This document shows, piece after piece, positions 27,392 through 36,027 of a DNA stretch of 60,440 nucleotides. Within the stretch, counting starts at the first letter, position 1. Each line of letters opens with the position of its first letter. A program made the position numbers and the translations under genes. Location: contig JABCZF010000029.1 in the NCBI GenBank assembly GCA_013289825.1, positions 1 through 60,440 on the forward strand. The letters run 5' to 3'. This DNA comes from Acidobacteriota bacterium. Lineage in GTDB: Bacteria; Acidobacteriota; Terriglobia; Acidiferrales; UBA7541. The notes under the pieces are model-generated. The model was not told the origin of the DNA. It searched no databases and was given only the letters and a program-made list of their open reading frames with translations.

Positions 27392-28813
27392 ATGTTCTCG
27401 CAGGACGGCGCCCTGGAAAACTTCATGCTCTGTAACAACATTCTGGAAGCCATCGGCCGCACACCGCTGGTGCGGCTCAATCGCATCAACCAGGGCCTCA
27501 AGCCACAGATCTATGTCAAAGCCGACTACACCAATCCCGGTGGTTCGGTGAAAGACCGCATCGGCATCACCATGATTGACGACGCCGAAAAGCGCGGCCT
27601 CCTCAAACCCGGCGGTACCATCATTGAAGGTACGAGCGGCAATACCGGCATGGGTCTGGCTCTGGTCGCCGCGGTCCGCGGCTACAAGATGGTATTCACC
27701 ATCACGGACAAGCAGTCCAAGGAAAAAGTCGATCTCCTCAAAGCCCTCGGTGCCGAAGTCATCGTCTGCCCCACCGCCGTCGAACCCGATGATCCACGCA
27801 GCTATTATTCCGTCGCCAAAAAACTCGCCCGCGAGATTCCCAATTCTTTCTATCCCAATCAATACGACAATTCCATGAATCCCGAAGCTCATTACCTCTC
27901 CACGGGCCCCGAAATCTGGGAAGACAGCCAGGGCAAGATCACGCATTTCGTCTGCGGCATGGGCACCGGCGGCACCGTCAGCGGTGTCGGAAAATATCTC
28001 AAGGAAAAAAATCCTGCCGTCAAAATTATCGGGGTCGATCCCTTCGGCTCGCTCTACTACGATTTCTTCAAGAGTGGAGAAACCATCAAGCCAAAGACCT
28101 ATGTCGTCGAAGGCATAGGCGAAGACTTTTTCCCGACGACCATGAATCTCAAGATCCTGGATGACGTCATCCAAGTCCACGATGAGGAGTGTTTCGTCTT
28201 CGCCCGCCGCCTCGTAAAACTAGAAGGCCTTTTCACCGGCGGCTCCGGCGGCGGCTGCATTTCCGCAGCTTTCCGCATCGCCAAAGATCTTGGCCCGGAA
28301 GCTTTCATGGTCGCCTTCCTGCCCGACACCGGCATGCGCTATCTCAGCAAAGTCTACAACGACGAATGGATGCGCGAGCGTGGCTACGTCGAAGCTGCCG
28401 TTCGCATCACCGCCGCCGAAGTCGTCCACGCCAAACACAAAGCCGGCAAAGTCCGCGAGCTAGTCATCGCCCGCCCCTATCAAACGGTCTTCCACGCTCT
28501 AAAAACCATGCAGGAGCAGGACATCTCGCAAATTCCCGTCTTCGAAGAGAATCTTCCCATCGGTACCATCTACGAAGATCAGATTCTCACCATGGCGCTC
28601 CAAGGCAAAGACCTGCGCAAACTCGTGGTCCGTGAAGTCATGAGCAAGCCGCTCCCGCGCATCCCCGGCACTTCACCCGTCGAGAGAGTCACCTACATTC
28701 TCAGCCACGAGAATCCCGCCGTCTTCGTAGAAATGGACGACGCCAAATTCGAAATTCTTACCAAATACGATCTAATGAGCATCGTCGCCAGCCTCATGGA
28801 ACAAAAGCGCTAA
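27392..28813 (+). CDS. cbs: Cystathionine beta-synthase with C-terminal CBS domain pair
   Basis: About 473 residues: a PLP beta-replacement catalytic domain (IGRTPLVRLNRI, NPGGSVKDRIG with the cofactor lysine, EGTSGNTG, CGMGTGGTVSGVG, GLFTGGSGGG) followed by two CBS motifs in the last 110 residues (FHALKTMQEQDISQIPVFEE; VREVMSKPLPRIPG). It should condense serine with homocysteine to cystathionine, the entry to transsulfuration; the CBS pair suggests control by an adenosyl ligand. A cysteine synthase role is possible but the CBS pair argues against it. ATG 27392 or 27425 may be the start; the frame is open further upstream but would run into the divergent RidA-like gene. Confidence 0.9.
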   Translation: MFSQDGALENFMLCNNILEAIGRTPLVRLNRINQGLKPQIYVKADYTNPGGSVKDRIGITMIDDAEKRGLLKPGGTIIEGTSGNTGMGLALVAAVRGYKMVFTITDKQSKEKVDLLKALGAEVIVCPTAVEPDDPRSYYSVAKKLAREIPNSFYPNQYDNSMNPEAHYLSTGPEIWEDSQGKITHFVCGMGTGGTVSGVGKYLKEKNPAVKIIGVDPFGSLYYDFFKSGETIKPKTYVVEGIGEDFFPTTMNLKILDDVIQVHDEECFVFARRLVKLEGLFTGGSGGGCISAAFRIAKDLGPEAFMVAFLPDTGMRYLSKVYNDEWMRERGYVEAAVRITAAEVVHAKHKAGKVRELVIARPYQTVFHALKTMQEQDISQIPVFEENLPIGTIYEDQILTMALQGKDLRKLVVREVMSKPLPRIPGTSPVERVTYILSHENPAVFVEMDDAKFEILTKYDLMSIVASLMEQKR

Positions 28814-28822
28814 GGAGCAGAT

Positions 28823-29278
28823 GTGCCGGGAACTCTTCCAGGGTATCTAGGTGTGGTGGCATTCGCGGGCATCAAATTTGCCGGCTACTCGCTGGCCGTC
28901 TCGGGTCTGAAAACACTGGAGCCCGCTATCGCTTCCACTGCAACCAAAATTGCCGCAGTTCGAACCGGCTTGGGAGTCATACTGGGACCCCTGGCGACCC
29001 TTCTCATTGTGTTTCTGATCAGTCTTATCTTTATTCGCCCCGACACTTCTCCTAATTCGCCAAATTGGTCTTTTCAGATGCCTGAGATTTATGGCCTTTT
29101 ATTTGTTGTCCGCATCTTTGTCTGGGCATTCGTTCTCTTTCTCTTCACCAACAAGTCGCCCATACCCAAGTCCAAGTTTTGGCTTTATTCCTTTGTCGGC
29201 GCAATAGTTTCTAGCCTGCTTGATGTACCCGGCTACGCCCTGGCACTGGCGGCTCCAGGAAAGATCGTTTTCTGTTAA
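28823..29278 (+). CDS. Small membrane protein of unknown function
   Basis: A 151-residue protein starting with GTG, preceded by a good AAGGAGC box; it begins ten bases after the cystathionine beta-synthase stop. Four hydrophobic segments are visible (near the N-terminus, LGVILGPLATLLIVFLISLI, IYGLLFVVRIFVWAFVLFLF, and FVGAIVSSLLDVPGYALALA). No domain is recognised. Its position between two homocysteine enzymes makes co-expression likely; a role in sulfur amino acid or folate transport would be speculation. Confidence 0.6.
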   Translation: MPGTLPGYLGVVAFAGIKFAGYSLAVSGLKTLEPAIASTATKIAAVRTGLGVILGPLATLLIVFLISLIFIRPDTSPNSPNWSFQMPEIYGLLFVVRIFVWAFVLFLFTNKSPIPKSKFWLYSFVGAIVSSLLDVPGYALALAAPGKIVFC

Positions 29279-29302
29279 TTTTGATCGCGACCCGAACGAC
29301 TA

Positions 29303-31132
29303 ATGAAAATCCTCGACTTCAATGAACGGCTGAAAGATGCGATCCTCATCGCGGATGGCGCGATGGGCTCGATGCTGCACGAAGCTGTCGGCACGCAGCG
29401 CTGCTTCGATGAGCTCAACGCCACTGAGCCCGAAGCCGTCTTCCGCATCCACCAGGCTTACATCGAAGCCGGCGCGCAGATCATCGAGACCAATACGTTT
29501 GGCGCGAACCGCTTCAAGCTCGCCCCGCTCGGCCTCGCCGACGCAGTTCAGCGCCTCAATTCACGCGGCGTAAAGCTCGCTCGCGAAGCACGCGAATCCG
29601 CTTCCCGCGAAGTCCTTGTCGCCGGCTCGATCGGTCCGCTCGGCCTCGGTGTGCAGTCCCGACATCCTTCTCCCGACGAAATTCAGGATGTCTTCCACGA
29701 GCAGGCCCTCGCTCTCGAAGAGCGGGGCGTCGATTTTTATATTCTTGAAACGTTTTCTTACATCGAGGAAATTCTTCTCGCCGTCGATGCTATCCGTTCT
29801 TTCTCCGGCTTGCCTATCGTCGCGCAGCTCACTTACACCGAAGAGGGCACCACCCACGGCGACCTGCGCCCCACCGGTGCCGTCGCTCAACTCAAGGAGA
29901 AAAACGTCCAAGTCATCGGCGCGAACTGCACGCTCGGCCCGCAACCTTTACTGAACATCCTTCGCGAGCTCACCGCCGTCGACGACCTCCGTGTCAGCGG
30001 TATGCCCAACGCGGGATTGCCCAAGCGCGAAGGGGATCGCATCGTCTATCCAAAATCTTCACCAGAATATTTCGCTCTTTTCGCCCGCGAAGCCGCCGCA
30101 CTCGGCGTCCGCATTCTTGGCGGCTGCTGCGGTACCACGCCCGCGCACATTCGCGCCATGGCCGATGCGGTCAAGTCATTGCGGCCGTCAAAGTCCTCCG
30201 CCGCGCATCACTCCGTCGAAGTGGTGGTTAAACCTGCACCCGTCTTGCAGCGTGAACCGGAAAGCAAATTCTGGAAAAAACTCCAAGCCAAGGAATTCAC
30301 AATCTGCGTTGAAATCGATCCGCCGAAAGGCCTCTCGCTCGATCGTATTTTCGAACAAGTCGACAAAATCATGGCCTCAAAAAAAGTCGACGCCATCGAC
30401 ATCAACAGCGGCGCGATGGCTCGCGTCGGTATGGACGCGCTCATCACCGCCGGAGCGCTCGAAGCGCGCGGCGTTGAAACCGTTCCGCATCTCACCACGC
30501 GCGATTTCAACATCATCGGCTTGCAAGCCGTGCTGCTCGGCGCGTGGACCGTCGGCGGCGTTCGCAATGTCCTGGCCATTACCGGTGACCCGCCTGCCGT
30601 CGGCGACTATCCGGAAACCAGCGGCGTCTACGAAGTTGATTCCGTCGGCCTTGTCAAAGTTCTCAGCCGCCTCAATCAGGGCACGGACTGGGCCGGCAAG
30701 ACTCTCGGCGGCGCCACCAATTTCACCATCGGAGTTGCCGTCAATCCTGTCGCCGACGATCTCGACGGCGAAATCGAACGCTTCCAAGCCAAAATCGAAG
30801 CGGGCGCACACTTCGCGATGACCCAGCCCATTTTCGATCCCGAACACTGGCAGGCCTTCGTAAAAAAACTTGGCGGCAAGCCTTCGATCCCCGTGCTCGT
30901 CGGCATCTGGCCGCTCAACAGTTACAAGCAAGCACTTCGTCTAAACAACGAAGTTCCCGGTATCGTCATTCCGCAGCAGGTTCTTGCGTCTCTCGAGTCT
31001 GCTGGCGCTGCTGCCCGCGACCGCGGGTTCGACGTCGCTCGCCAAATGCTAGCCTGGTCTCGCACGGAGCTTGCTGGCGCCTATCTCATTCCTCCGTTCA
31101 AACGCTACGAAGAAGTTCTCGAGATCCTGTAG
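29303..31132 (+). CDS. Bifunctional homocysteine S-methyltransferase / methylenetetrahydrofolate reductase
   Basis: A 609-residue fusion. Residues 1 to about 290 are a zinc-dependent homocysteine methyltransferase (DGAMGSMLHEA, ETNTFGANRFKL, GANCTLGPQP with one zinc cysteine near 210, and GGCCGTTPAHIRAM with the paired cysteines near 275). Residues from about 315 are a MetF-type flavin TIM barrel (EIDPPKGLSLDRI, ITGDPPAVGDYPE, FAMTQPIFDPEHW). It would reduce methylene-THF and methylate homocysteine, so it remakes methionine while the upstream beta-synthase diverts homocysteine to cystathionine. Confidence 0.93.
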   Translation: MKILDFNERLKDAILIADGAMGSMLHEAVGTQRCFDELNATEPEAVFRIHQAYIEAGAQIIETNTFGANRFKLAPLGLADAVQRLNSRGVKLAREARESASREVLVAGSIGPLGLGVQSRHPSPDEIQDVFHEQALALEERGVDFYILETFSYIEEILLAVDAIRSFSGLPIVAQLTYTEEGTTHGDLRPTGAVAQLKEKNVQVIGANCTLGPQPLLNILRELTAVDDLRVSGMPNAGLPKREGDRIVYPKSSPEYFALFAREAAALGVRILGGCCGTTPAHIRAMADAVKSLRPSKSSAAHHSVEVVVKPAPVLQREPESKFWKKLQAKEFTICVEIDPPKGLSLDRIFEQVDKIMASKKVDAIDINSGAMARVGMDALITAGALEARGVETVPHLTTRDFNIIGLQAVLLGAWTVGGVRNVLAITGDPPAVGDYPETSGVYEVDSVGLVKVLSRLNQGTDWAGKTLGGATNFTIGVAVNPVADDLDGEIERFQAKIEAGAHFAMTQPIFDPEHWQAFVKKLGGKPSIPVLVGIWPLNSYKQALRLNNEVPGIVIPQQVLASLESAGAAARDRGFDVARQMLAWSRTELAGAYLIPPFKRYEEVLEIL

Positions 31133-31143
31133 CAAGTTTTTGC

Positions 31144-31662
31144 TCATTCGACGCGACTCTGATTCCTTGCTACTCGCCGCAAAATCGGTGTCAAAGTCAC
31201 ATAAAGCAGCGCTACAAACGCTGGCGCAATCAAACACCACACCAGTGCCGCGTGCCAGATTGTGGTCCATAAAAATCGCATCGCGCCCCAGAAACTGGCG
31301 TGTGCCATCGTCAAAATCTGCGCGACGGACAGCGGCAGGCGTGGTGCGCCAAACAATTTTTCTCCCGCCCGGAAAAACGGAATGAGCAGCGCAATCTGCA
31401 AGGGATACACAAAATAATTCACCATCTGAATCGTCGGCAAATTCAGCCGCCACAGGAAAGCCACCAGAGCGCAAAGCGCGGTCGTGGTGCCCAGCACGGG
31501 AAAGACTCCCAGCGCCACGCCGAGCGCGAGGCTCAGCGCCATTTTCTCCGTCGTCACTCCTTGGCCCAGCAACTCCAAGATCAGCGGCCTGATCCGCCGC
31601 CAAAAAAATCCTCCTTTCACTCCGCGATTCTGCTCCAAGGGAAGCGTCCTCGCTTCCATCAT
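31144..31662 (-). CDS. DUF2062 membrane protein
   Basis: About 172 residues with the DUF2062 pattern: TTEKMALSLALGVALGVFPV, NLPTIQMVNYFVYPLQIALL, then FFRAGEKLFG and two more membrane helices. DUF2062 proteins are small integral membrane proteins; some occur fused to or next to glycosyltransferases, and their function is unknown. The frame is open back to an ATG at 31752, but the additional 30 residues are Arg/Gln-rich and unlike the family, so 31662 is preferred. Convergent with the methyltransferase/reductase gene. Confidence 0.75.
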   Translation of the reverse strand: MMEARTLPLEQNRGVKGGFFWRRIRPLILELLGQGVTTEKMALSLALGVALGVFPVLGTTTALCALVAFLWRLNLPTIQMVNYFVYPLQIALLIPFFRAGEKLFGAPRLPLSVAQILTMAHASFWGAMRFLWTTIWHAALVWCLIAPAFVALLYVTLTPILRRVARNQSRVE

Positions 31663-31816
31663 ATTCGGAAACTTGCCCTTGCCACCTTGTACGGGCGCAA
31701 GTATCCCTCGATTTTCTCTGCGCCGCTTGGTGTTCTGCTCGCGCTGTGCCATGAGGGGCTTGTGGAGTTTCGGCGAGCGACCTATGCTCCGTGCTTCTAG
31801 AGGAGGGAGAGCGACG

Positions 31817-32296
31817 ATGACGAAGAGCTATCGCCTGGTGGTTCGAGGTCTGGCGCTGATCCTGTTGCTGGCACTGGGGGTGCGAACGGAGAGGCAGACG
31901 AAGGCGGCTGAGGGGCGCGAGGCGGACCAAGCCGCCATAACGGGGGTGTTGAATCGGCAGCAAGCGGCTTGGAATCGCGGCGATGTGGACGCGTTCCTGG
32001 TGGGCTACTGGCATTCGCCGGAGCTAACGTTTTCCGGGAGCAGCGGAGTCTCGCGCGGATGGGATGGAGTGATGGCGCGGTACAAGAAGAACTATCCGGA
32101 CCGGGCTGCCATGGGTCAACTCGATTTCTCAGAGCTGGAGTTCCGGTTCCTGGGGCCGGATGCGGCGCTGGTGCTGGGACGCTGGCATCTGAAGCGAGAC
32201 AAGGGAGATATTGGCGGGGTGTTCTCGCTGGTGTGGCAGCGGTTTCCGGGGGGATGGAAGATCGTTCATGACCATACCAGCGCCGTGGAGCAGTAG
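31817..32296 (+). CDS. Exported SgcJ/DUF4440-type NTF2-like protein
   Basis: A 159-residue protein with a signal peptide (LVVRGLALILLLALGVR) and one NTF2-like domain: ITGVLNRQQAAWNRGDVDAF, GYWHSPELTFSG, RYKKNYPDRAAMGQLDFSEL, ending IVHDHTSAVEQ. The start at 31817 has an AGGAGGGAGAG box seven bases upstream; the frame is open upstream but lacks support. NTF2-like DUF4440 proteins bind small ligands in a conical pocket; most roles are unknown. Third codon positions here are G-rich, unlike the C-rich genes just to the left. Confidence 0.85.
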   Translation: MTKSYRLVVRGLALILLLALGVRTERQTKAAEGREADQAAITGVLNRQQAAWNRGDVDAFLVGYWHSPELTFSGSSGVSRGWDGVMARYKKNYPDRAAMGQLDFSELEFRFLGPDAALVLGRWHLKRDKGDIGGVFSLVWQRFPGGWKIVHDHTSAVEQ

Positions 32297-32808
32297 CCTC
32301 GCCTGCCTGAAGGGGGAAGTGTTGGGCGCACCCGCAGAAAGGGGTGCTAGAGCGGAGTGGAACACCCGGGGGGGCTTTAACGTACGTAGTGGTCCTGGAG
32401 GCCACCGAGCAAGACCAGTAGCAGGGAAAGGATGGACGGACCGGCGTTTTCGAAAAGAGCGCGGAAGTGTTTGAGGGGAAAAGAGTTGTTGGCACGCTCT
32501 TTTTCAAAGAGTGCATAAGATTATGAAAACAGAGAGCTTGTCGTTTCTCTGGTGTGGAAAGGAATGCAGCAGGAAGTTATCAACTCGACGGCCAAACGGT
32601 GCATCGCCACTGCTGCCATTTCCCTTGTTTCGCTCGCGCCTAGCTGCGGCCCGCCGCCTTCACTTCCCGTCCCGATCTCTGTGTCTCGGCTCTGCTAGAC
32701 GTGTGGAAAAGTAAGAGAGTGGGTAGTGAATAGTGGGTAGCGAGTAGAAGATGAGACCCAGCAAGGCTGGTCATACTTTGCGACAGAAGATGCGCGGGAT
32801 GGTTTCGT
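32297..32808. other. Non-coding region with small hairpin and imperfect DnaA-box-like sites
   Basis: No gene is supported in this 512-base gap. It holds the palindrome CTCTTT-TTC-AAAGAG (32495-32509), an AT-rich stretch after it, TGTGGAAAA (32702-32710), one mismatch from the TGTGGATAA DnaA box, a weaker TTATCAACT (near 32577), and the heptamer repeat listed separately. The change in strand composition lies at its left edge. Confidence 0.4.
32719..32746. repeat. Four tandem copies of a heptamer, consensus GTGRRTA
   Basis: GTGGGTA, GTGAATA, GTGGGTA and GCGAGTA follow one another with no spacer. Short heptamer arrays of this type are dispersed in several bacterial phyla; I recall similar GTAGTGGGTAG runs from acidobacterial intergenic DNA, but have not verified this. 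Confidence 0.65.
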
Positions 32809-33189
32809 TCAGCTTTTCCATTTCTCGTCTTTCTCGATACTCTCTCGAACGCGGAACGCGGTGATCTTGCGGATCAGAGGCAGCGGCAGCGGTTTCTCCA
32901 GCGGAAACTGGATCGAGCCTTTCGCCGTTACAAACTTCGAAAGTTCTTTTGCGAAGGCGCTCACCGCCGAGGGCGTGGGATAGAAGCCGATGTGAGTCTT
33001 GTGTGCGGCGAACGTGACCAGAATCCTCCGATAGGAAAAGGCGGGCATCCCCCACTTCAGGCTTTCCGTGGCGCCGGGCGCAGATTTGCGAATACACGCT
33101 TGCATTTCACGCAGTTTCTTCTGCGCCTCTTGGGGGGCGGCATCGATGTACTCGGTGATGCTTTTAGGACGCGCTTTTTTTGCCGTCAC
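32809..33189 (-). CDS. DUF1801 / YdhG-like protein
   Basis: A 126-residue protein of the YdhG/DUF1801 group: KPKSITEYI-type start, a helix with REMQACIRKSAPGATESLKW, GMPAFSYRRILVTFAAHKTH and the C-terminal FPLEKPLPLPLIRKITAFRV. The fold resembles frataxin/YjbR-like alpha/beta domains, and some members are described as iron chaperones; this has thin experimental support. Single gene with no linked partner; flanked by non-coding stretches on both sides. Confidence 0.85.
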   Translation of the reverse strand: MTAKKARPKSITEYIDAAPQEAQKKLREMQACIRKSAPGATESLKWGMPAFSYRRILVTFAAHKTHIGFYPTPSAVSAFAKELSKFVTAKGSIQFPLEKPLPLPLIRKITAFRVRESIEKDEKWKS

Positions 33190-33876
33190 GGCTTTATTTT
33201 ATCAACTCTCCCAGGGATGCTCCCATCGCTTTTGAACCATAGAGCTACGAGAGGCCAAAGCCCGAGTGCAGGACCGTCACCCAAGATGTCTGCAAACCGT
33301 TTCAAAAACCTCCGTAAGGCGATCAGGAAACAGGCGATATGAAAGAATGCGCTTGGACATCCTCCTGGCCCTCAAGGGACCCTCCCGGGGCGAGGATTCC
33401 TACAGAACAGGGTTTTGGTCCGGTCTCTTCGGTGGGTTCCTCCCAACCCAGCCTGCTTCAGAGCAGGACAACGACGAGGCTTTACTTTTGGGCCGCCCGC
33501 CCATGGGTCCTTTTTGGGGACGAGGAAGTTTATGACAGAGCCGCGGGAAAGGCAGAAAAAGAGAGCCTTATTTCGCCTGGTATCCCCGGCCTAAAAACGC
33601 CGGGGCTTTACGGCTAAGAACGGTAAGTCGTGAGCGAGCGGTCCATAACGCGCGAGCACATGGCGGAAGTTTTGGGTCACCGGTTTGCTTCGATTCCGGT
33701 GATCCTGGCGCGAGCAGGTGTAAAACCCTTAAACGCGCCAGGGCCTGGGCCGAGGCCGGAGGTTCACAATCGCCCCCCCAGCATCTGTCGGTGCCGGACG
33801 TCCTACGGCGGTGGTACTAGCGGGCTATTGGAGCGGGAGGCTCGTTCGGGCAGAATGTGGGTAGAGGCACCTGAGG
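33190..33876. other. Non-coding, structure-rich region
   Basis: In 687 bases I find no supportable gene; several open frames lack start signals and family features. Three stem-loops stand out: CCCCGGC/GCCGGGG (33584-33590 and 33599-33605) followed by CTTTA; GGTCACCGG/CCGGTGATC (33675-33683 and 33696-33704); and CCTGGCGCG/CGCGCCAGG (33704-33712 and 33734-33742). The last two share a base, forming adjacent arms. The block could be an untranslated RNA or decayed repeat DNA. Confidence 0.45.
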
Positions 33877-34281
33877 ATGTTCGCAGCCATACTACTTGCG
33901 ATCTCCATCGTTGCGCTTTCGCAGTTCGCCCTGTACTACTGGCGGGCGATTCTGGCGGGAGTGGCAGCGCAGCCGGTTTCTGACCGGGTTTTGGCTGCGG
34001 CTAATCTTGACGCCGCGCGGATGCAGGGGCGGGATTTCGAGAAGTTGGCTGGTTTGCACGAGTTGACGCCGGAGCTGGGTCCTGGCAGCGACGGATTGAC
34101 TTGGGTCCGGGCTTACTACCGCATTGTCGAAGGGTTTGGCGCGCTTTCTGGTGTGCGGTGGCCTTCGGTGGCGGAGTGGTGTGAGCGCGAGCGCTTGATT
34201 TGCGCGCGGTATGCAGCGGTACAGATTGACCGGCGGTTGCAGGTGAATTTGGCGCTAGTGGCGGATTTGCGGTCTTGCTGA
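33877..34281 (+). CDS. Hypothetical protein with N-terminal membrane helix
   Basis: A 134-residue protein with one N-terminal hydrophobic segment (FAAILLAISIVALSQFALYY) and a soluble remainder containing RVLAAANLDAARMQGRDFEK, YYRIVEGFGAL and a Cys/Arg-rich end (ARYAAVQIDRRLQVNLALVA). An AGAGG box lies nine bases before the ATG. No known domain; codon use is G-rich like its neighbours, supporting that it is real. It may be an acidobacterial lineage protein. Confidence 0.65.
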   Translation: MFAAILLAISIVALSQFALYYWRAILAGVAAQPVSDRVLAAANLDAARMQGRDFEKLAGLHELTPELGPGSDGLTWVRAYYRIVEGFGALSGVRWPSVAEWCERERLICARYAAVQIDRRLQVNLALVADLRSC

Positions 34282-34534
34282 AGCAGCGTATAAGACTCCC
34301 CGAATAGTTCCTGTCGTTCCTTCCCCTTGAAGATTCCCGTTTTGGGCTTGCACCGATAGATCGAGTTCGCTTTTCCTTGTTCGAAACATCTACATCGCCT
34401 CGCTCCACTTGCCTGGAATTCTTAACAGGGTCTTCGTTTGCCGGTAGCATCACCCCAGCCGTCTCCTCGCCCTGTTGCTAGGGCTGCGCAAAGCGCACAG
34501 GCCCTCCTGCACTACTCCTGGATTAGCATGCCGG

Positions 34535-34560
34535 TGTAACCTTTTTGGCGTTTGGCGGTA
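34535..34560 (+). promoter_or_regulatory. Possible ECF-type autoregulated promoter
   Basis: TGTAACC (34535-34541) resembles the AAC-type -35 box of ECF sigma promoters, and CGGTA (34556-34560) is a possible -10 after about 14 bases. It sits directly before the sigma gene. If real, the transcript would start near the first ATG, favouring a start codon at 34613. Tentative. The rest of the 286-base gap 34282-34567 shows nothing further. Confidence 0.3.
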
Positions 34561-34567
34561 ATCACCT

Positions 34568-35218
34568 ATGAAAGAGCAGGAACGACGGGCCGAAACGGAA
34601 AATGACCAGGCGATGAAGTTGTCTCCGGACGAGGATTTGATGCTCGAAGTGCGCAATGGGGCGGGCGAGACGCTGGGGGTGTTGTTCGACCGGTATCACG
34701 CGCCGCTTTACAACTTTTATTCGAAGCTGACGGGGGACCGGACGCTTAGCGACGATTTGGTGCAGGAAGTTTTTTTGCGAATTTTGAAGTACCGGCAGAG
34801 TTATCAGCCGGGGACGCCGTTTCGGGCTTGGATCTACCAGATTGCGAGGAATGCACGCGTGGATCATTACAGGAAGACGCCGCGGCACATTACCTTTGAA
34901 CCGCACATGGTGGCGCCGGTGATGCCGAAGGATTCGGCGCAGCAACTGGAGGAGACGGAACTGTTGCACCGGGCTTTGATGCAGATGCCGGAGGAGAAGC
35001 GGGAGATTTTGGTTTTGAGCCGGTTTCAGGAGTTGCGTTACGAGGAGATTGCGCGGTTGTTGGGGTGCGAGCTTGGGACGGTGAAGACGCGCATTCATCG
35101 GGCCGTTCAGGAGCTGCGGCAGAATTTTAAACAGTTGGAGCGCGGGCTGGCGCCACGGGAGGCCGCGCCGGCGGTGGTGAAAACGATTCCTCCCCGGAGG
35201 TTCGGAAATGACATGTGA
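34568..35218 (+). CDS. ECF sigma factor, RpoE-like
   Basis: A 216-residue ECF sigma factor with normal domain order: region 2 (about residues 40-105: FDRYHAPLYNFYSKLTG, DDLVQEVFLRIL, FRAWIYQIARNARVDHYRK) and region 4 (about 135-190: MPEEKREILVLSRFQELRYE, then CELGTVKTRIHRAVQELRQ as recognition helix). Residue 16 is also a Met (34613) and may be the true start given the position of the promoter-like box. The 3' end overlaps the anti-sigma gene by 11 bases, so the pair is coupled. Confidence 0.93.
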   Translation: MKEQERRAETENDQAMKLSPDEDLMLEVRNGAGETLGVLFDRYHAPLYNFYSKLTGDRTLSDDLVQEVFLRILKYRQSYQPGTPFRAWIYQIARNARVDHYRKTPRHITFEPHMVAPVMPKDSAQQLEETELLHRALMQMPEEKREILVLSRFQELRYEEIARLLGCELGTVKTRIHRAVQELRQNFKQLERGLAPREAAPAVVKTIPPRRFGNDM

Positions 35219-36017
35219 AGAGATAGGAGAACTCCTGCCGGATTATTTCGAGGGGAGCTTGAAGGCCCCCCAGGACGACTTGGTGGAACGGCATATCGAA
35301 GAGTGCGCCGATTGCCGCGAGGAAGTGGCGATTTGGAAGAAGCTGTCGTTGCTGCCGGTGGAGCAGCCTAGCGCGGGGTCGCGCGAGCGGTTTGAAGCGA
35401 TGCTCGATGCCTACCAGACAGGGCGCAACGATAAGGCGTCGGCGGGATTCGTGCCGGAGAAGCGCAGGTCGGCGTGGAACTGGTTGCGTTCGCCGGCGGG
35501 GGCCGTGGCGTGGAGCGCAGCGCTGCTGGTGATGGGGATTTTTGCGGGCAATTATTGGGGGAGCAGGACAACGCACTCGAACGCCGGCCAAGACGAGATA
35601 GCGGCGATGCAGATCGAATTGACCAACATGAAGCAGTTGGTGGTGCTATCGATGTTGCAGCAGCAGTCGGCTGGCGAGCGGCTGCAGGCAGTGAGCTACA
35701 GCAGGCGGGAAGACCAGCTTGATCCGCAAGTGATGTCCGCGCTGGTGCACACGCTGCGTTATGACGGTAGCGTGGATGTGCGGCTGGCGGCGCTAGATGC
35801 TCTGAGCAGGCACGGGGCCCAGCCGCAGGTTCATAAGGGAGTCGTGGATGCGCTGCAGGAGCAGCAGTCGCCTTTGGTGCAAGTGGCGTTAATCGATTTG
35901 ATGGTGGAATGGCGCGATCCGGACGCGGCGCAGCGGTTACGCAATTTTGTGCAGACGCCGAATTTGAATCCTACCGTGCGGCAGCGCGCCGACTGGGCTT
36001 TGAGCAAATTGAACTGA
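35208..36017 (+). CDS. Membrane anti-sigma factor with zinc finger and HEAT repeats
   Basis: A 269-residue protein: an N-terminal anti-sigma zinc-finger domain with RHIEECADC (His29-x3-Cys33-x2-Cys36), one membrane helix at about 100-118 (AWSAALLVMGIFAGNYWG), a coiled stretch, then HEAT-like repeats from about 165 to the end (SALVHTLRYDGSVDVRLAAL, LVQVALIDLMVEWRDPDAAQ). The zinc finger should bind the sigma factor encoded just before; the HEAT part lies outside the cytoplasm and could be a protein-interaction sensor. It is followed by two DUF4097 genes in the same direction. Confidence 0.9.
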   Translation: MTCEEIGELLPDYFEGSLKAPQDDLVERHIEECADCREEVAIWKKLSLLPVEQPSAGSRERFEAMLDAYQTGRNDKASAGFVPEKRRSAWNWLRSPAGAVAWSAALLVMGIFAGNYWGSRTTHSNAGQDEIAAMQIELTNMKQLVVLSMLQQQSAGERLQAVSYSRREDQLDPQVMSALVHTLRYDGSVDVRLAALDALSRHGAQPQVHKGVVDALQEQQSPLVQVALIDLMVEWRDPDAAQRLRNFVQTPNLNPTVRQRADWALSKLN

Positions 36018-36027
36018 GGAGTAGAGC

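Noticed and set aside
31120..31145. Terminator between the methyltransferase/reductase and DUF2062 genes
   Set aside because: AGCAA-GTTT-TTGCT gives only a five-base AT-rich stem, too weak to support.
32297..32808. Replication origin
   Set aside because: Only imperfect DnaA-box-like sites are present, with no dnaA, dnaN, gyrB or gidA nearby, and the rRNA genes at the left would run against the fork. The skew change is reported, but an origin is not claimed.
33630..33983. Open frame of 117 codons
   Set aside because: Composed of Arg/Pro/Gly-rich sequence across two stem-loops and overlapping the better gene at 33877; no start signal.
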